This document shows, piece by piece, positions 1 through 11,262 of a stretch of 64,000 bases of DNA (position 1 is its first letter; every line of letters starts with the position of its first letter). The notes under the pieces were generated by a model that did no database searches, was not told the origin of the DNA, and was given only the letters and a program-made list of their open reading frames with translations. Origin of the DNA: Zygnema cylindricum (lineage: Eukaryota > Streptophyta > Zygnematophyceae > Zygnematales > Zygnemataceae); assembly GCA_037447655.1 (NCBI GenBank), contig JBBHKE010001131.1, positions 175,032-239,031 of the forward strand, written 5' to 3'. Position numbers and translations under genes: made by a program.

Positions 1-9
1 AGGTCTAAT

Positions 10-759
10 TTGATTCATGATAATGCTGATTGGGAAACTTTTAAAACCGCGATCAAATCGCGTTTCTTGTCTGTCACTTTTAAATCCAGAATGGAAGAAA
101 AGTGGTTGAATTGTAAGCAGACTGGATCTGTGAAGGATTATATTGTGGAATTTGACTCATCTAGCATTCATGTCATAGGTTTGACTGATGAAATGGCTAA
201 ATTGCATTTCTTGAACTATTTGAATCCTATACTGAAATCAGAGCTAAAACATCAAAATTTTAATAATTTGAAGGAATTACAAGATAAGTCATTGGAATTA
301 GAGGATCAGTTGGGGTATAATCGGGAAACTCGATCACTCAGGGGTAATTTAAATGAAGTATCACAGTGGGATAAGGAGGAATTTGTTGAAGAGGGTCTGA
401 ATGCTGGTCTGGTGAATAGGCAAAATATCTTCAGGGGAAATCAAAGGGGTGGACATAGTGTTAATGCACGAAATAAATTTAACAATAGAGGGGGGTACAT
501 TAAAAGTCCTAAACTAAACATTAATGCCCAAAACCCTAACCTTACAATCCCCACATGCACTATTTGTCATAAAAAGGGTCATAGGGCATTTGAGTGTGCA
601 CAATTGAAAAAGATTAACTGTTATAATTGTGGAGAGGAGAGACATTTTAGTAGAGAGTGCACAAAACCCAAAAAGAAAGTCACTTGTTTCAAATGTGGAG
701 TCCAGATCATTACGCTAAAGACTGTACAGATAAAGGTTCTCTCAAAACAGTCGATGTAA
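10..759 (+). pseudogene. Ty3/gypsy gag with CCHC zinc knuckles, frame broken in the third knuckle
   Basis: Gag builds the virus-like particle and binds element RNA. The first ~100 residues resemble the retrotransposon gag domain, followed by a Gly/Asn/Arg-rich linker. Two complete zinc knuckles (C-X2-C-X4-H-X4-C) follow near residues 182-195 and 203-216. A third starts with CFKCG near residue 227 but changes frame near base 705; the rest of that knuckle is legible in another frame up to a stop at 834-836. A programmed shift at the gag/pol border is possible, but a break inside a conserved motif is better explained by an indel. No ATG of its own is certain because the window begins here. Confidence 0.85.
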
Positions 760-850
760 ATGAAGGTCTCCAAGAGGATATTGCATTATATCTAGCTGAG
801 CAGGAAGCTCAGGAGGTGGGAAACGGAAAGGACTAACTGAAAGTCCTCAG

Positions 851-1384
851 TTGAGTCAACCGGATCCAGAAGTTAAAGAGTTAACTTTGGAGGGCAAATT
901 AATGAATGGAAAAGTTAGGATAGCTAAATTTATTATGATTCTCACTACACTGCATAGTTTAAAGAATCCTTCTGATGAAATTCTCAACAACATACCTATG
1001 TTAGGACAGTTAACTAATAATGACACCAGACACAGGTTGATTAGATTCGAGTCATTAGTGGAAGGAAAACCGTTGAAAGTAATGGTTGATTCATGTGCCA
1101 CACATAATTTTATTTCACATAGGTTTGTAGAGGAAAATAAAATTCCTACTGTCATAAGGGAAAAGCCTTTACATGTTCAAGTGGCAAATGGTAATAAGTC
1201 CACATTAGACTTACAAACTAACACGATAGAAGTTGATATCCAAGGTCATAAAATGATAGTTGTGTGTGAAATAATGAGTTTGGGAAGTGAACAACTAATT
1301 TTGGGAAAGCCTTGGTTAACTGAACAAAATTCTCAAATTAATGGGGAAATTAACACCTTGAAAGTGAGGTCTGAAAACAGTTAG
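851..1384 (+). pseudogene. Ty3/gypsy aspartic protease region with altered catalytic motif
   Basis: The retropepsin cleaves the element polyprotein. The active-site region is visible as VDSCATHNFIS, with the catalytic Asp codon at 1088-1090. The usual Asp-Ser/Thr-Gly triad reads Asp-Ser-Cys here: codon 1094-1096 is TGT, one base from a Gly codon. The second conserved stretch (LILGKPWL) is present near residue 152. The reading ends at an in-frame TAG (1382-1384); the downstream reverse transcriptase continues in the same frame immediately after it, so one nonsense codon separates two parts of one pol. An enzyme with this active site is unlikely to work. Confidence 0.8.
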
Positions 1385-3151
1385 AAGGTTTTGCAAGCAT
1401 TATCTCCTAAGAAATTGCATAGGAATCATATAAATAACATAACCAGATTGGGAGTGGAAGGTTTGATATCTGCTAAACAATTTAAAAAACACTTAAAAGA
1501 TAAAACAAATCATCCTTTCTTGTTATTAGTAACTGAGGCAGTTACTGATGAAAGAGGGGGAGAAAACACTAACATTGATGTCATCACTAAATCAGACACC
1601 ACTAAAACTTTCGAAAAACTAAAATCTGATTTTGTAACTGACATTAATACATCTGATGTTGCTGTTAAGGATTTGATTTTTGAATTTCAAGATGTTTTCC
1701 CAAGTGATTTACCCTCGGGAAGGCCACCTTCCCGAGATGTAGAACATGTTATTAACCTTGAACTTGGATGTAATCCTCCTGTCACAGGAATTTATAAACA
1801 CAGTTTCTTTGAGCAGGAGGAGTTAAAGAAACAGATCAAAGAACTCTTAGAGAAAAGACATATTCAGCCCAGCAAATCACCGTACGGAGCACCCGTTCTT
1901 TTCGTCAAAAAGAAGGACGGAACGTTGAGAATGTGTGTCGATTATCGCAGTCTGAACAAGATTACGGTGAAGGATAAGTATTCGTTACCTTTAATTTCTG
2001 ATTTGATAGATCGTTTAAAAGGTGCTAAAGTATTTTTGTTGATTGACCTGCGTACTGGCTTTAATAAGGTGCCAATTAGAATTGAAGATGTTGATAAAAC
2101 TGCTTTTAGAACTAGGGTGGGTCATTTCGAATGGATAGTGATGCCATTCGGCTTAATGAATGCACCGCCTACTTACCAAAGATTAATGAACCAAACCTTT
2201 TCAGATTACATAGATGAGTTTGTCCAAGTGTTTATAGACGATATTTTAGTCTACAGTGAATTTCAAGAACAGCATGTAATTCATTTAAAAATAGTGTTGG
2301 AAAGGTTAAGAGAAAGAAAATTATATGGAAAATTGTCAAAATCTAGTTTTCTTAAAAGTGAACAATTATTTTTGGGACATATAGTTAGTGGGGAAGGTGT
2401 TAAAACAGACCCATCCAAAATTTTAGCAATCCAAAATTGGAAACAACCTACTAATGTCACAGAAGTTAGATCGTTTTTGGGATTGGCCACTTATTACAAG
2501 AAATTTATTAGGAACTTCAGTATGATCGCCGCACCTTTGACGGATTTACTTCGGGAGAAGGAGACGTTTGTGTGGGGAGCTGATCAGGAGGGAGCATTCG
2601 AGGAATTAAAAGGGAAGTTGACCTCTGCCCCTACACTGGTGTATCCTGACCTTGCCGGGGAATTTGAAGTTCTGATCACCACAGATGCATCTGATAAGGG
2701 TCTAGGTGCAGTCATAAGTCAAAAAGTCGGCAAACACTTTCATCCTATTGCTTTTGAGTCCAAAAAATTCAATGATGCTGAAAAGAACTATACAGCACAG
2801 GAAAAAGAATTACTTCCAATTGTACATGCATTGGTGAAATGGCGTTGTTATTTTCATAATAAAGAATTTACAATTCATTGTGATAATAAAGCACTCTCTT
2901 ATTTACAGAGATTAAGTGATGCGCAGATTATGACTGGCAGACAAGTTAGGTGGATGCAAAAATTAGCATATTTTAAATTTAATGTCAAACATATTCATGG
3001 GAAAACAAATGTAGTCGCAGATCCATTAAGTAGATGTTTTGAAATAAGTGTTATGGTTCAAGATGAATTGTTTTTAGATACAGTTAGATATGGTTATGAT
3101 AAAGATCCTTATTGTTGTGATTTGCAAGAATATTTCGGGAGGGAATTCTGA
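1385..3151 (+). pseudogene. Ty3/gypsy reverse transcriptase and RNase H
   Basis: Copies element RNA into DNA. Landmarks in order: the pre-RT stretch with [12 protein letters not shown]; the RT core with [26 protein letters not shown] and the catalytic FIDD box (codons 2230-2241, the gypsy version of YxDD); the thumb region with [12 protein letters not shown]; then RNase H with [13 protein letters not shown] and [11 protein letters not shown]. The frame is open from 1385 to 3151 and matches that of the protease region upstream, interrupted only by the TAG at 1382-1384. It ends in a TGA just before integrase similarity begins in other frames. Confidence 0.92.
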
Positions 3152-3303
3152 CCCACTGAATGAGAGGCATGTCAAAAACTTTAGAATAGAAGATGGTTTA
3201 CTGTATTTGCAAACAGGGGATAGGTTATGCATCCTGAAATGGGAGACTTGAGAAAACAACTTTTACAGGAAGCCCATGAGCATTTAGCACATGCTATTTT
3301 GCA
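3152..3303 (+). pseudogene. Start of Ty3/gypsy integrase (zinc-binding region), truncated
   Basis: Short in-frame stretches in two frames (switching near 3,233) read like the segment before and at the start of the integrase H2C2 domain: an RIEDGLLYLQ-like stretch, then LLQEAHEHLAHA with paired histidines. Similarity stops near 3,300. No DDE core is present. Confidence 0.55.
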
Positions 3304-3832
3304 GGGCTACTAAGTTGCTAAGCCGCTAAGTTGCTATGGTGCTACGCTGCGTTGGTCTGGAATCGCAGCTGCGCTGTTCTGGAACCGCAACTATAGCAGC
3401 CTAGCCCTAGCCACTAAGAACCCGAATCGTGTAACCTTGTTATAGTACCGCTATGGTTTTGCCGGTATGCGCTATATCCTTTTTATTTGCTTACCGATAA
3501 TCGATATTCTGGCACGATATATCAATACTGGTGTTATCGTGGTAAAAATTTGACTATGACAGTTTTATATTGCGAAAACACGAATACTGATAGCTATCGA
3601 TGAAAATTGTACGATTTATTCGGTTTAGGTATACGGAAAGCTATTCGTACTAAAATCGACTTATATAAAGTACAAAATAGATTGACATACATGGCATGCC
3701 ACACTATATAAAACCAATAATATGATGCAATATGTTATAAGTTACTATTGTATAACGCACAATATTTTATCATACTTATCGCCAATAATGAAATTGTTGG
3801 TTTCGGAGCGATATATCGGGACCCTACAATTA
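3304..3832. other. No gene seen; junction between two retroelement remnants
   Basis: AT-rich sequence without a supported reading frame. It opens with short imperfect repeats of GCTAAG/TTGCTA (about 3,305-3,350) exactly where gypsy coding ends. Confidence 0.5.
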
Positions 3833-4822
3833 TGTGTCCTCCATTGGACTACAGAATACTGGAAGCCTCTAGATAATTTTTAACTAACCCACTTCAAGCC
3901 ACAACCACTGCTGCCCAAGAAGGCAAAGTGACTGTTTGAATACACCGCTGTGCAGCCTGGACTCCTCCGAGTCCGTAGCAAAAAGAATCACTAAAAACGG
4001 CCAACCAGCCGATTAGTTATGAGCCGGCAAAGATGCCAATTTATACGAAGCTCCCAAAGGAGAGGTGACTGTCTAAAAATATTCTAAGTCCTACATCTCT
4101 CTCACAAACCCTTTTTTCTAAAGTACGCTCCAATCAGGATACTGTAAAGTACCAAAAAGTACTGTGTCCGATGAACTTTATATACGGCCTCTATACGACA
4201 AGGCCATGGAGTGGACGCGTGTCGCCGTCTAAATCGTCTTTATGTCATCCGGGATCCCCGCTGCTCAATTCAATCCTGCCACGTCACGTCACGTCCAAAA
4301 ACTGCCAAAGTGACAATTCCGAGACCTTGGCGACGATTAGCGCCGTTGGATGAAGACCGACTTTTAATGTACGCCGTTAAAATAAATGTCTGACTCATTT
4401 ATTTCTTGCGGGGAATTAGATGTACGCACTGAATCTGCTATGTCTCTATGTTTCCATTTCACAGTTACGTTAATCGGATTAGTGTTTTGTTCAATGTTTA
4501 AATAAATATCGTACCCCATGTAATGTAACGAACTCCTACGACAGACCTGTTAGAGCTGACGGCTACGCCACGCTTTGCCGGTCGGAGGTTCGAGTCACGT
4601 CGGACTCAACCTTTTGTTGAGAGTGACTTAGGTCACTCTTAAGTCCTGCCAATGGAGTTGAGGCAGCCATGGCTCCACCAGCCTCTCTATCCTTCAGTGA
4701 CTACAACAAGTATGGGGGGTAGAGGGAAGAGGTGGAGGCAGGCTGCCTGCGCTTTTACTTTTCCTATTTTTACTAATAAATTCAGACCTAGAAAATACCT
4801 TATAAATCTGATAATTTCAACA
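3833..4822 (-). repeat. Diverged solo LTR of family A
   Basis: Collinear with the family A' LTRs at 58,812-59,984 and 61,884-63,057. Shared blocks include CCTCCATTGG near the start, GACTCC...GAGTC...AGCAAAAAGAATCAC near 3,960, CGGCCAACCAGCCGATTA near 3,998 (shared with 63,747), AAAGTACTG near 4,157, ACGACAAGGCCATGGA near 4,195 and TTCAGTGACTACAACAAGTA near 4,692. It ends TTTCAACA at 4822, as expected for the reversed LTR start. No gag flanks it. No target duplication is clear. It is older than the 58-63 kb copies. Confidence 0.75.
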
Positions 4823-5479
4823 GACCCCTCATTGTTCGATAACTGATAATTATCGTTGAGTTTTTTGCCGATACCCAACAATATTTTTTACATCTCCTTT
4901 GTTGTTGTTTGTTATTTGTGCCACGAACAAGCAGGATAAAGAAATTCCACTATAGTGCCAGAATATAACGTGGAATATCTTTGACGCGATGGGAAAAAAA
5001 ATGTTAAGAACAAATTTCAACCGCCAAACAAAATTTCCTTCACCACTGAGAAAGGATGTGGCTATTTGCTCAACCATTATGCAATCCAAGATATAAAGTT
5101 TATGGAAAAGAATAATGTTTCAAGTTATTGATAAGCAGACAAAAAAAACTCTATATTCGTTTGGCTCATATGTTGGATCCTCATTTGTTCCCACATACAC
5201 CATCATTTGTTGTTGAATCCGCCGACAAATGTTATATATTACATTAGATATTTCCAACGCCTTAGCCACCTCATCGACGTCGTCACACAACATCAGACTG
5301 CAGCAAATAACACTACTACTTATTGTCAATATTTCCAAAGCGCATGGTGAACACATTTCCTCTTTCAACTCCCCATCTGCAAGTCAATGGCGTGCCACAA
5401 ATGTGGCTTGTCATTGCCTACACACTCTTTAAGGATAATTTTTTTGAAAAAAAAAACGTAAATATAGCACTGAAAGCTG
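4823..5479. other. No gene seen
   Basis: AT-rich sequence. Short open frames on both strands show no recognisable domain, and I found no splice-joined coding. Confidence 0.4.
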
Positions 5480-5690
5480 AGCTTGTAAAAAACAGGTGTG
5501 AATTTATCCAAAAAGGTCAGTTTTTGAAAAATGGTGCCAATTTATAAATAAAAGGTGGGTTTTTCGAAAAAGAGGTGCGAATATATAAGAAAAAGTGAGT
5601 TTTGTAGGAAAATATACACCTTCAACACAGCTACAAAGGCGTGTCCACGTCACTCCGTCAAACAAAATACGTCCGTATTAGCGGCCACTA
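5480..5690 (+). repeat. Diverged direct repeat, copy 1 (partner at 8,550-8,770)
   Basis: Built of about 45-bp imperfect units containing GGTG(T/C)GAATTTAT...TTTTTCGAAAAA, then AAAATATACACCTTCAA, ACAAAGGCGTGTCCACGTCACTCC, and ending near TAGCGGC. The partner at 8,550-8,770 has the same order and orientation. Confidence 0.7.
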
Positions 5691-6856
5691 AAAACCCAAA
5701 AAACCCAAAAAAACCCAAAAAATAACCCTTAAAAGCCGTGAAAAAACGAGGAAACGGCTTCTTAAACTTGTATGTGTTTTACTTTTCATTTGCAGAATTC
5801 GCAACGATCCTCCCGTTGTGGTGTATCAAGTGTGGAAAAGATAACGGAAGGAAAAGGTCTCCAATGTGATTCAATATTGGATTCAACATTCTTTCCCGTT
5901 AACACTCCTGTTTCGATATTTTTATAATTGAAATCGACTCCCATCCGATTAATCTTTTTGCATTGTTGCTTCGTTATTTCGGTAGCAACTTGACATTCAT
6001 TTTATTATCCTATTTCTTTGGTAATATGTTTGGCGATTCTCCCACTTCTCGTAAGATTGTACTTACGAGCATTTTTTAGATTTTCTTTTCTTTTTTTTAA
6101 ATAAATATGTCCTAGAAAATGAGCCGTATCTAACTTTTTAATACGTGTTTCATGCGTAAGGTTAGCTCAAGGTTGTAAGGAATAATAAACTTTGAAATGA
6201 TTTTGAGGACCTTTTTGATAAAATGGCAGGTGCGATGTCCGTTTTAGAGTCCCTATATATGTATCGGTTTTATAAGTAGATGTACCTTTAGTTCCCTATG
6301 TTTTGTGTTTAGAGCCTTACATAGGATATTGATTTCACAGTATTGTGTTTGATTGTCACATGTTTGGTTGTTTGTCCCATTAAAGACGTTTGTGTTTATT
6401 TCATTTTTCGGAAGAGTGATGTAGCCAAGGAGAGCTCCTTGTACTACGGGTATTAATGGGATTGCTGGGAGAAATACACTTATAGTAGAGGGAGATATCC
6501 ACATGTTTGGCGCAACATTGGAGCTTCGGCGGTGACTGCTCTTACATCGCAGATAAAAGTCGACCCTTGACAAGTATCCGATGGTCAAGGCCGTGTTGAG
6601 ATTATGACTGTGACCTCATGTTGCACAATGGTTTGATTGCTTTTGTTCGAAAAGATTGACTTTGTTCGAAAAGTACAAAACCACAGTTTCATTTTTTTCC
6701 TCGAGTTGCCGAACGAGGTACCAACATTTGTTATCGTGACGCTAATGATTGATGTTTATTGACTCGGTCGTAAGCCTTGTCACGAAGAGCAATTTGAATC
6801 ATTATTGAAATGTCCGTATCATTATGTCTTCTAGTGGTTGTGTAAAATCCGATAAC
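5691..6856. other. No supported gene
   Basis: AT-rich spacer. A 111-residue open frame on the minus strand (6,253-6,588) has several Asn-X-Ser/Thr sequons and hydrophobic stretches, but no neighbour, splice signals or domain that I recognise. Confidence 0.4.
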
Positions 6857-6858
6857 TA

Positions 6859-7442
6859 CACCGCGAATCGTAATTAGAGTGAAAAAAAATAGAGTAAAAA
6901 AACAAAAAAAATAGAGTTATGCACGCTAATTTGTGTGATAAAACTTTTTCACAAAGGAAGTTTACTGTAATTTATTTAAGTACTCTACATTGGGTTATGT
7001 CGGCAATAATTGTCTGCGCTGTATTTATGAACACGAAATTACGTAGATGTACAAAATCTGTCAGTCCGTATAGTTTGACGTCATTATGACGTTAGTACTA
7101 TTTGTCGCGCTGAATGTTAGTTAATTTTCACACTGACGACGATTCGATGGAGGAGAGTTATGCGTTGATTTTTTTGTTTAGTGCAATTTGACGTGCGAGC
7201 GCGATTTTAGTAAATCATTATTTGTACCTTTCAACTTATAAAAGTACAATTTTAGCACGGTCGGAAGTCGTCCGTACTCTACACTATTTAAAATAAACCC
7301 ATAATATTTTTTTTACACTAACTAAACCTTACCTTAAATAGTATAATGGAAATTTTAGAATCATTTACTCTATTTAAGGTGACAAAGTTGAAATTTAGGG
7401 TGACCGAAGTAACGTTATTTACTCTAATTACGATTCGAGGTG
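6859..7442. mobile_element. 584-bp MITE of the pogo-like family (copy a)
   Basis: The left end reads CACCGCGAATCGTAATTAG; the reversed right end reads CACCTCGAATCGTAATTAG, one mismatch. TA flanks both sides (6857-6858 and 7443-7444), the Tc1/mariner target duplication. The interior shares CTCTAAT and GTCCGTAC...ACACTATT blocks with the elements at 9,166-18,935 and 37,348-37,845. There is no coding capacity. Confidence 0.85.
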
Positions 7443-7444
7443 TA

Positions 7445-8178
7445 GTGATAGTATGTTCGGTCATCAGCTGTTGTGAAATCGTGTTTTGGGAGTACGTGTG
7501 GACGCGGTGCCAATGTTTAGTGTGGTGAGATCAAGCGATTCCAACTGTTGTCATGATTTGAGATTCATGCCGTAAAATTTATTGCTGAGAGATGACGCTG
7601 GCTTTTGTTTTTGATTTTGCGGACTTCCTCAAAGCCTCATAGCTTGTTCCCACCGGAAAAAAAATCACTTCCGCAACAGACGGGCGTTCTAATAATGTAC
7701 GACTTTCCGAGCACCGACATTGTTGTTTTTCGAAAGTTCCAAGAAAACCGAACAAACGAACTTCCTCAAAATATTTGAGGATATTGAAGTCGGGTTAAAG
7801 TTGCGTTGTTTTTTGAAATAGGACAACGGTAACCCCAAAAGATGACGTAGCAAAAACAACACGTGAAGAGCTTTTTCATTCTTTTCGCGCAAAAAAATTG
7901 TCTAACTTTGAACCATCGTCGTCGTCCGTCGTTTGAAAAACTGCAAGTTTGTTTTCGCGCCTATGTTTAATGACGTTGAAGCGTGTGACGTGTTACAGGA
8001 CACCTTCAATCGGAGTTACGTGCCAAAATTTTGGTGTGAACAAGACCCGTTTTCCGATGAGTTATGGGAAAATCATCGAAATGGGCAAAATGTTACAAAT
8101 TTTTCCGATGGGAACATGCTATCACGAAGAACATGCCTTGTTGGATTAGTTCGAACTTGCAGAGTTTGAATTTGTTTT
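7445..8178. other. No supported gene
   Basis: A 78-residue open frame at 7,933-8,169 reads somewhat like protein but has no recognised domain, and it runs to the edge of the MITE at 8,187. Not called. Confidence 0.35.
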
Positions 8179-8186
8179 GTTTGGAT

Positions 8187-8474
8187 CATAGTTCAAAAGT
8201 AGGTGAAAGTAGGCCCATACAATATGCCTATTGTACGCAAAACATACAATATGACCTTAAGACCCATATTGTATTCAGACCAATTAAAACATTCGGACCA
8301 AAAATTTGACCAATTAAAACATTCGGACCAAACATTTTTTTTACACTGTCAGATTCGGACGATCGGACAGTTGCTGATCAAAGTAAAGAAGATCACATGA
8401 AAAGCCCATAACACAACTTACGATAAAGGCGCCGACCAAAGGCCTACCATGAAAACGCCTACTTTTGAACTATG
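8187..8474. mobile_element. 288-bp hAT-type MITE with perfect 8-bp target duplication
   Basis: Terminal inverted repeats begin CATAGTTCAAAAGTAGG at both ends (17 identical bases), with a further GTAGGCC block inside each end. The flanking 8-mers are identical: GTTTGGAT at 8179-8186 and 8475-8482. An 8-bp duplication is the mark of the hAT superfamily. The interior has two tandem copies of a ~28-bp unit (GACCAATTAAAACATTCGGACC) from about 8,279. It encodes no transposase. Confidence 0.88.
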
Positions 8475-8549
8475 GTTTGGATGTTTGATCGTAGTTACAA
8501 AAAGGATTGAAGTCATGAAAGAATCAAGGTCGAAGTCAAAGTTTTACAC

Positions 8550-8770
8550 GAAACGGTCAGTTTGTCAAAAACCGATGTGAATTTATCAAAAGAAGGTCTG
8601 TTTCTCGAAAAAAGGTGCAAATTTATAAAAAAAATGTGAGTTTTTCGAAAAAAGGTGTGAATATATAAACAAATTGAGTTTTAAAGTTTTACGAAAATAT
8701 ACACTTTCAAGACAGCCACAAAGTCGTGTCCACGTCACTCCGTCAGAAATACGTCATCTGTACTAGCGGC
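8550..8770 (+). repeat. Diverged direct repeat, copy 2 (partner at 5,480-5,690)
   Basis: Same unit order as the first copy: about 45-bp imperfect tandem units with GAATTTAT and TTTTCGAAAAAAGGTG, then AAAATATACACTTTCAA, AAGTCGTGTCCACGTCACTCC and TAGCGGCTG. The two copies enclose about 2.9 kb containing two MITEs. Confidence 0.7.
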
Positions 8771-9163
8771 TGTCAACACCATCTTTGATAGCACGACAGC
8801 AACCGGTAGAAAATACAGATTTGTTAATATGGTCGACCGTTCAGCTTCAGCTCTGACGGACCGTTTGCCAGGCGAGCCTAGCCTCCCTTTCTGTTTTTTT
8901 GTGTGCCGTTTCCGTAGCCGTTGGATGCCCAACAAAAACGTCCGTGCCGCTCAGTGTACGGACAAATATGACTGACAGCTCACTCTACTGCCGCGCTAGA
9001 CTCAACACCATTTGTCAGCAAACTATCCAACTATCGGCCCGTGGAGCACTTCGAGATTTCATTTGCGTGGTTCACACATTAAAAAGGGGAAAACGGTATG
9101 GTATGAAAACGATACTTTTTTTTGTCCGCCGTGAACTGTCACGTGACACTAGCCTACGTCAAC
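8771..9163. other. No gene seen
   Basis: The longest open frame here runs through the inverted repeat at 9,166 and is not credible as a gene. Confidence 0.4.
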
Positions 9164-9369
9164 TACACCGCGAATCGTTATTAGCGTTGAGAAATTATTA
9201 GTGTTAAAAATTAATTAGGGTTATTAACACTAACTACGATTTTTACTTTAAAAAAAAAAAAGTTTAACACTAATTGATCTATAATTCTAATTTAGGTACG
9301 ACAGATCTGCCATCAGGATCTTCACAGTAAAATAAGTAAAAGTACATTATCTGACAAATCGTACACTGT

Positions 9370-9890
9370 CGCGACCTTGACTCTAATTTTTGCATAACTC
9401 TAATTTGGGTTATTGCGCGAATAATTATTACGCCACCCATATCTTTACACTAAAATATGTAGAGGTACAGGACTCTGAAATCGTACCCCTTCGTGTCCCT
9501 TTACTCTAATTTATTCGTATCTCTAATTTGTGTATATTTCGCGCGCGATAAATAGTATTACACTAAAAGAGGTACAAGGACAAAATATGACAACACGTAC
9601 ACCGTCACGTGATAATGACGTGAAGGTGCGTCGGATTTCAAGACGCAGTTACACGTTAACGCGACATTGCATTACAACCGACATATGCTATTTTAGTTCA
9701 GTCATATGTATGAAACTTTAATGACTGTAAAGCGCTGTTTACGCTTTCGTTTCACATAACCTACATTAAATTGGGTGATTAATTGTAATATGGCTGCCGA
9801 TAAGGTCTCTTAACTCGAATAAGGTCGCCGTTTGGTTGCTTTTTTAGAGTTTATGTACTCTAAAATAACACTTAACTCTAATATGGTTGT
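9370..9890 (+). repeat. Left subterminal repeat cluster of the pogo-like element
   Basis: ACTCTAAT-type motifs start at 9380, 9397, 9503, about 9520 (TCTCTAATTTG) and 9875, with a partial copy at 9857. The same core, reversed as ATTAGAGT, forms the inner part of the inverted repeats of the related MITEs. Repeated subterminal copies of a terminal motif commonly serve as transposase binding sites; that role is inferred here. Confidence 0.6.
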
Positions 9891-10930
9891 ATTTCGTCAG
9901 ACAAAATGAAAAACATACCATATATTAGAGTCAACGTTAATTGTAATTAAGGGTACAACGCCAACCAAACTTGATGAATTGTCGTAAGAAGGATGCCACT
10001 GGCTGTTGCTGGGTACACGTGGCTTATTGAAAACCCACGTATTTTTTAGGGCTGCTAACGAGCGTAGATAACGTTGGAAAAACCGTTTGCCATGTTCAGT
10101 ACGCCCGCAGTATACCCCACGAATATTATACCGTACAATCATTAAGCTTGAGCTGTTCTCATGGCGATTTCAACAAATTCGTCGTCAACGTAAATTTTCA
10201 ATTTTCCTTCCAAATTCAACCAAAATTTTGTATATTCCCGCTTTTACTGTCGCTGTTTCAACTATTGTGAAAATTGAAATCCAAACTTTCAAAATTTCCA
10301 AAACATTCATAATTTCAAATTTGAATGAAAACTTTCAGAATTACAATTCCCTCGTTTTTTACTGATCACTTTCACTTTCACATTCACCACTTGTATTATA
10401 TATACTTCGCCATGAACACAGCAATGACACTATCAACCTGTTGTCCTCAATTGTTTAGGCTGCCATTTACATATACATTGTTCTCTGTTCCACGTTCTTC
10501 CTATTTCTTTAGAGATCGTAATTATCCGAAAGTATGTGGACACTCAGGACAATATGGGGTGTCAACGCTGCCAATAATATCAACAGTCCCCAGATCTCTC
10601 CGTCTCAAACCGAGGTCGAAATTGAGAGGAACGACGTGGAGAATGAGTTACCGAATGAGGAAGCGGGTATTGGAGAAGGGGAAACTTCACTCGACCCGGC
10701 GGCGATTGTTGATGGGTTCTTTCCATCCACTAATAATGTGAAAGGACGTCTTTGCAATAGGAAGATCCAGCATGTGTCGACTAAGGCAACTCGCATGCGA
10801 GTTATCAACTGGATGATCAACGAATGCCACATAAATGGGGAGAAAAGTCTCATTCCCAGGACCATGAAGAAGTTTCCAGAACATTTTACAGGAATTTACA
10901 GTACGAGTAAGTTTGTTTACATCCTCCAAG

Positions 10931-11262
10931 AATAAGAGTTTTTTTTTTTTTAAATGTCAGATTTTGAAGAAAGCCATTCTTTTTTGTTTGTGCCCCCCTT
11001 TTTTTTGTTTTTCTTTTTTGGGAAAAGAATAAGAGTTTTTTTTTCTTAAAAAGGTTAGATTTTCAAGAAGCCATTTTATTTATGTGCCCCCCTGTTTTTT
11101 GTTTTTCTTTTTTGGGAATAGAATAAGAGTTATTTTTTCTTAAAATGTTAGATTTTCAAGAAGCCATTTTTTTATATGCCCCCCTTTTTTCTCGTATTTT
11201 AGGAAAAGAATAAGAGTTTTCTTTTCTTAAGAATGGTCAGATTTTGAAAAAAAATCCATGAA
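10931..11262 (+). repeat. Tandem repeat of ~87-97 bp, 3.5 copies, in transposase intron 1
   Basis: Units begin AATAAGAGTTTT at 10931, 11028, 11122 and 11209. Each contains GATTTT(C/G)AAGAA(A)GCCAT and, in the first three, a TGCCCCCCTTTTTT block. The fourth unit is cut short before the splice acceptor at 11319-11320. Confidence 0.85.

Larger units (their letters stand above)
1..3303 (+). mobile_element. Ty3/gypsy LTR retrotransposon, internal part, 3'-truncated
   Basis: Coding remains appear in the order gag, aspartic protease, reverse transcriptase, RNase H, start of integrase, which is the Ty3/gypsy domain order. The 5' LTR would lie before the window. The integrase core and 3' LTR are missing: recognisable coding stops near 3,300, where the sequence turns into a run of GCTAAG/TTGCTA motifs. 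Several frame changes and a TAG show that the copy is dead. Family assignment rests on domain order and motifs only. Confidence 0.9.

Noticed and set aside
4549-4605. tRNA-like stretch (GTTAGAGC ... GGAGGTTCGAGTC)
   Set aside because: It resembles D- and T-arm motifs, but the stems do not close, and the same region of sister LTRs (59,731-59,795) is only weakly tRNA-like. Treated as part of the old LTR.
6253-6588. 111-residue minus-strand open frame
   Set aside because: No recognised domain, neighbours or splice context; such lengths occur by chance in AT-rich spacer.
7933-8169. 78-residue open frame that reads like protein
   Set aside because: No family recognised, no intron-exon structure found, and it ends at a MITE edge.
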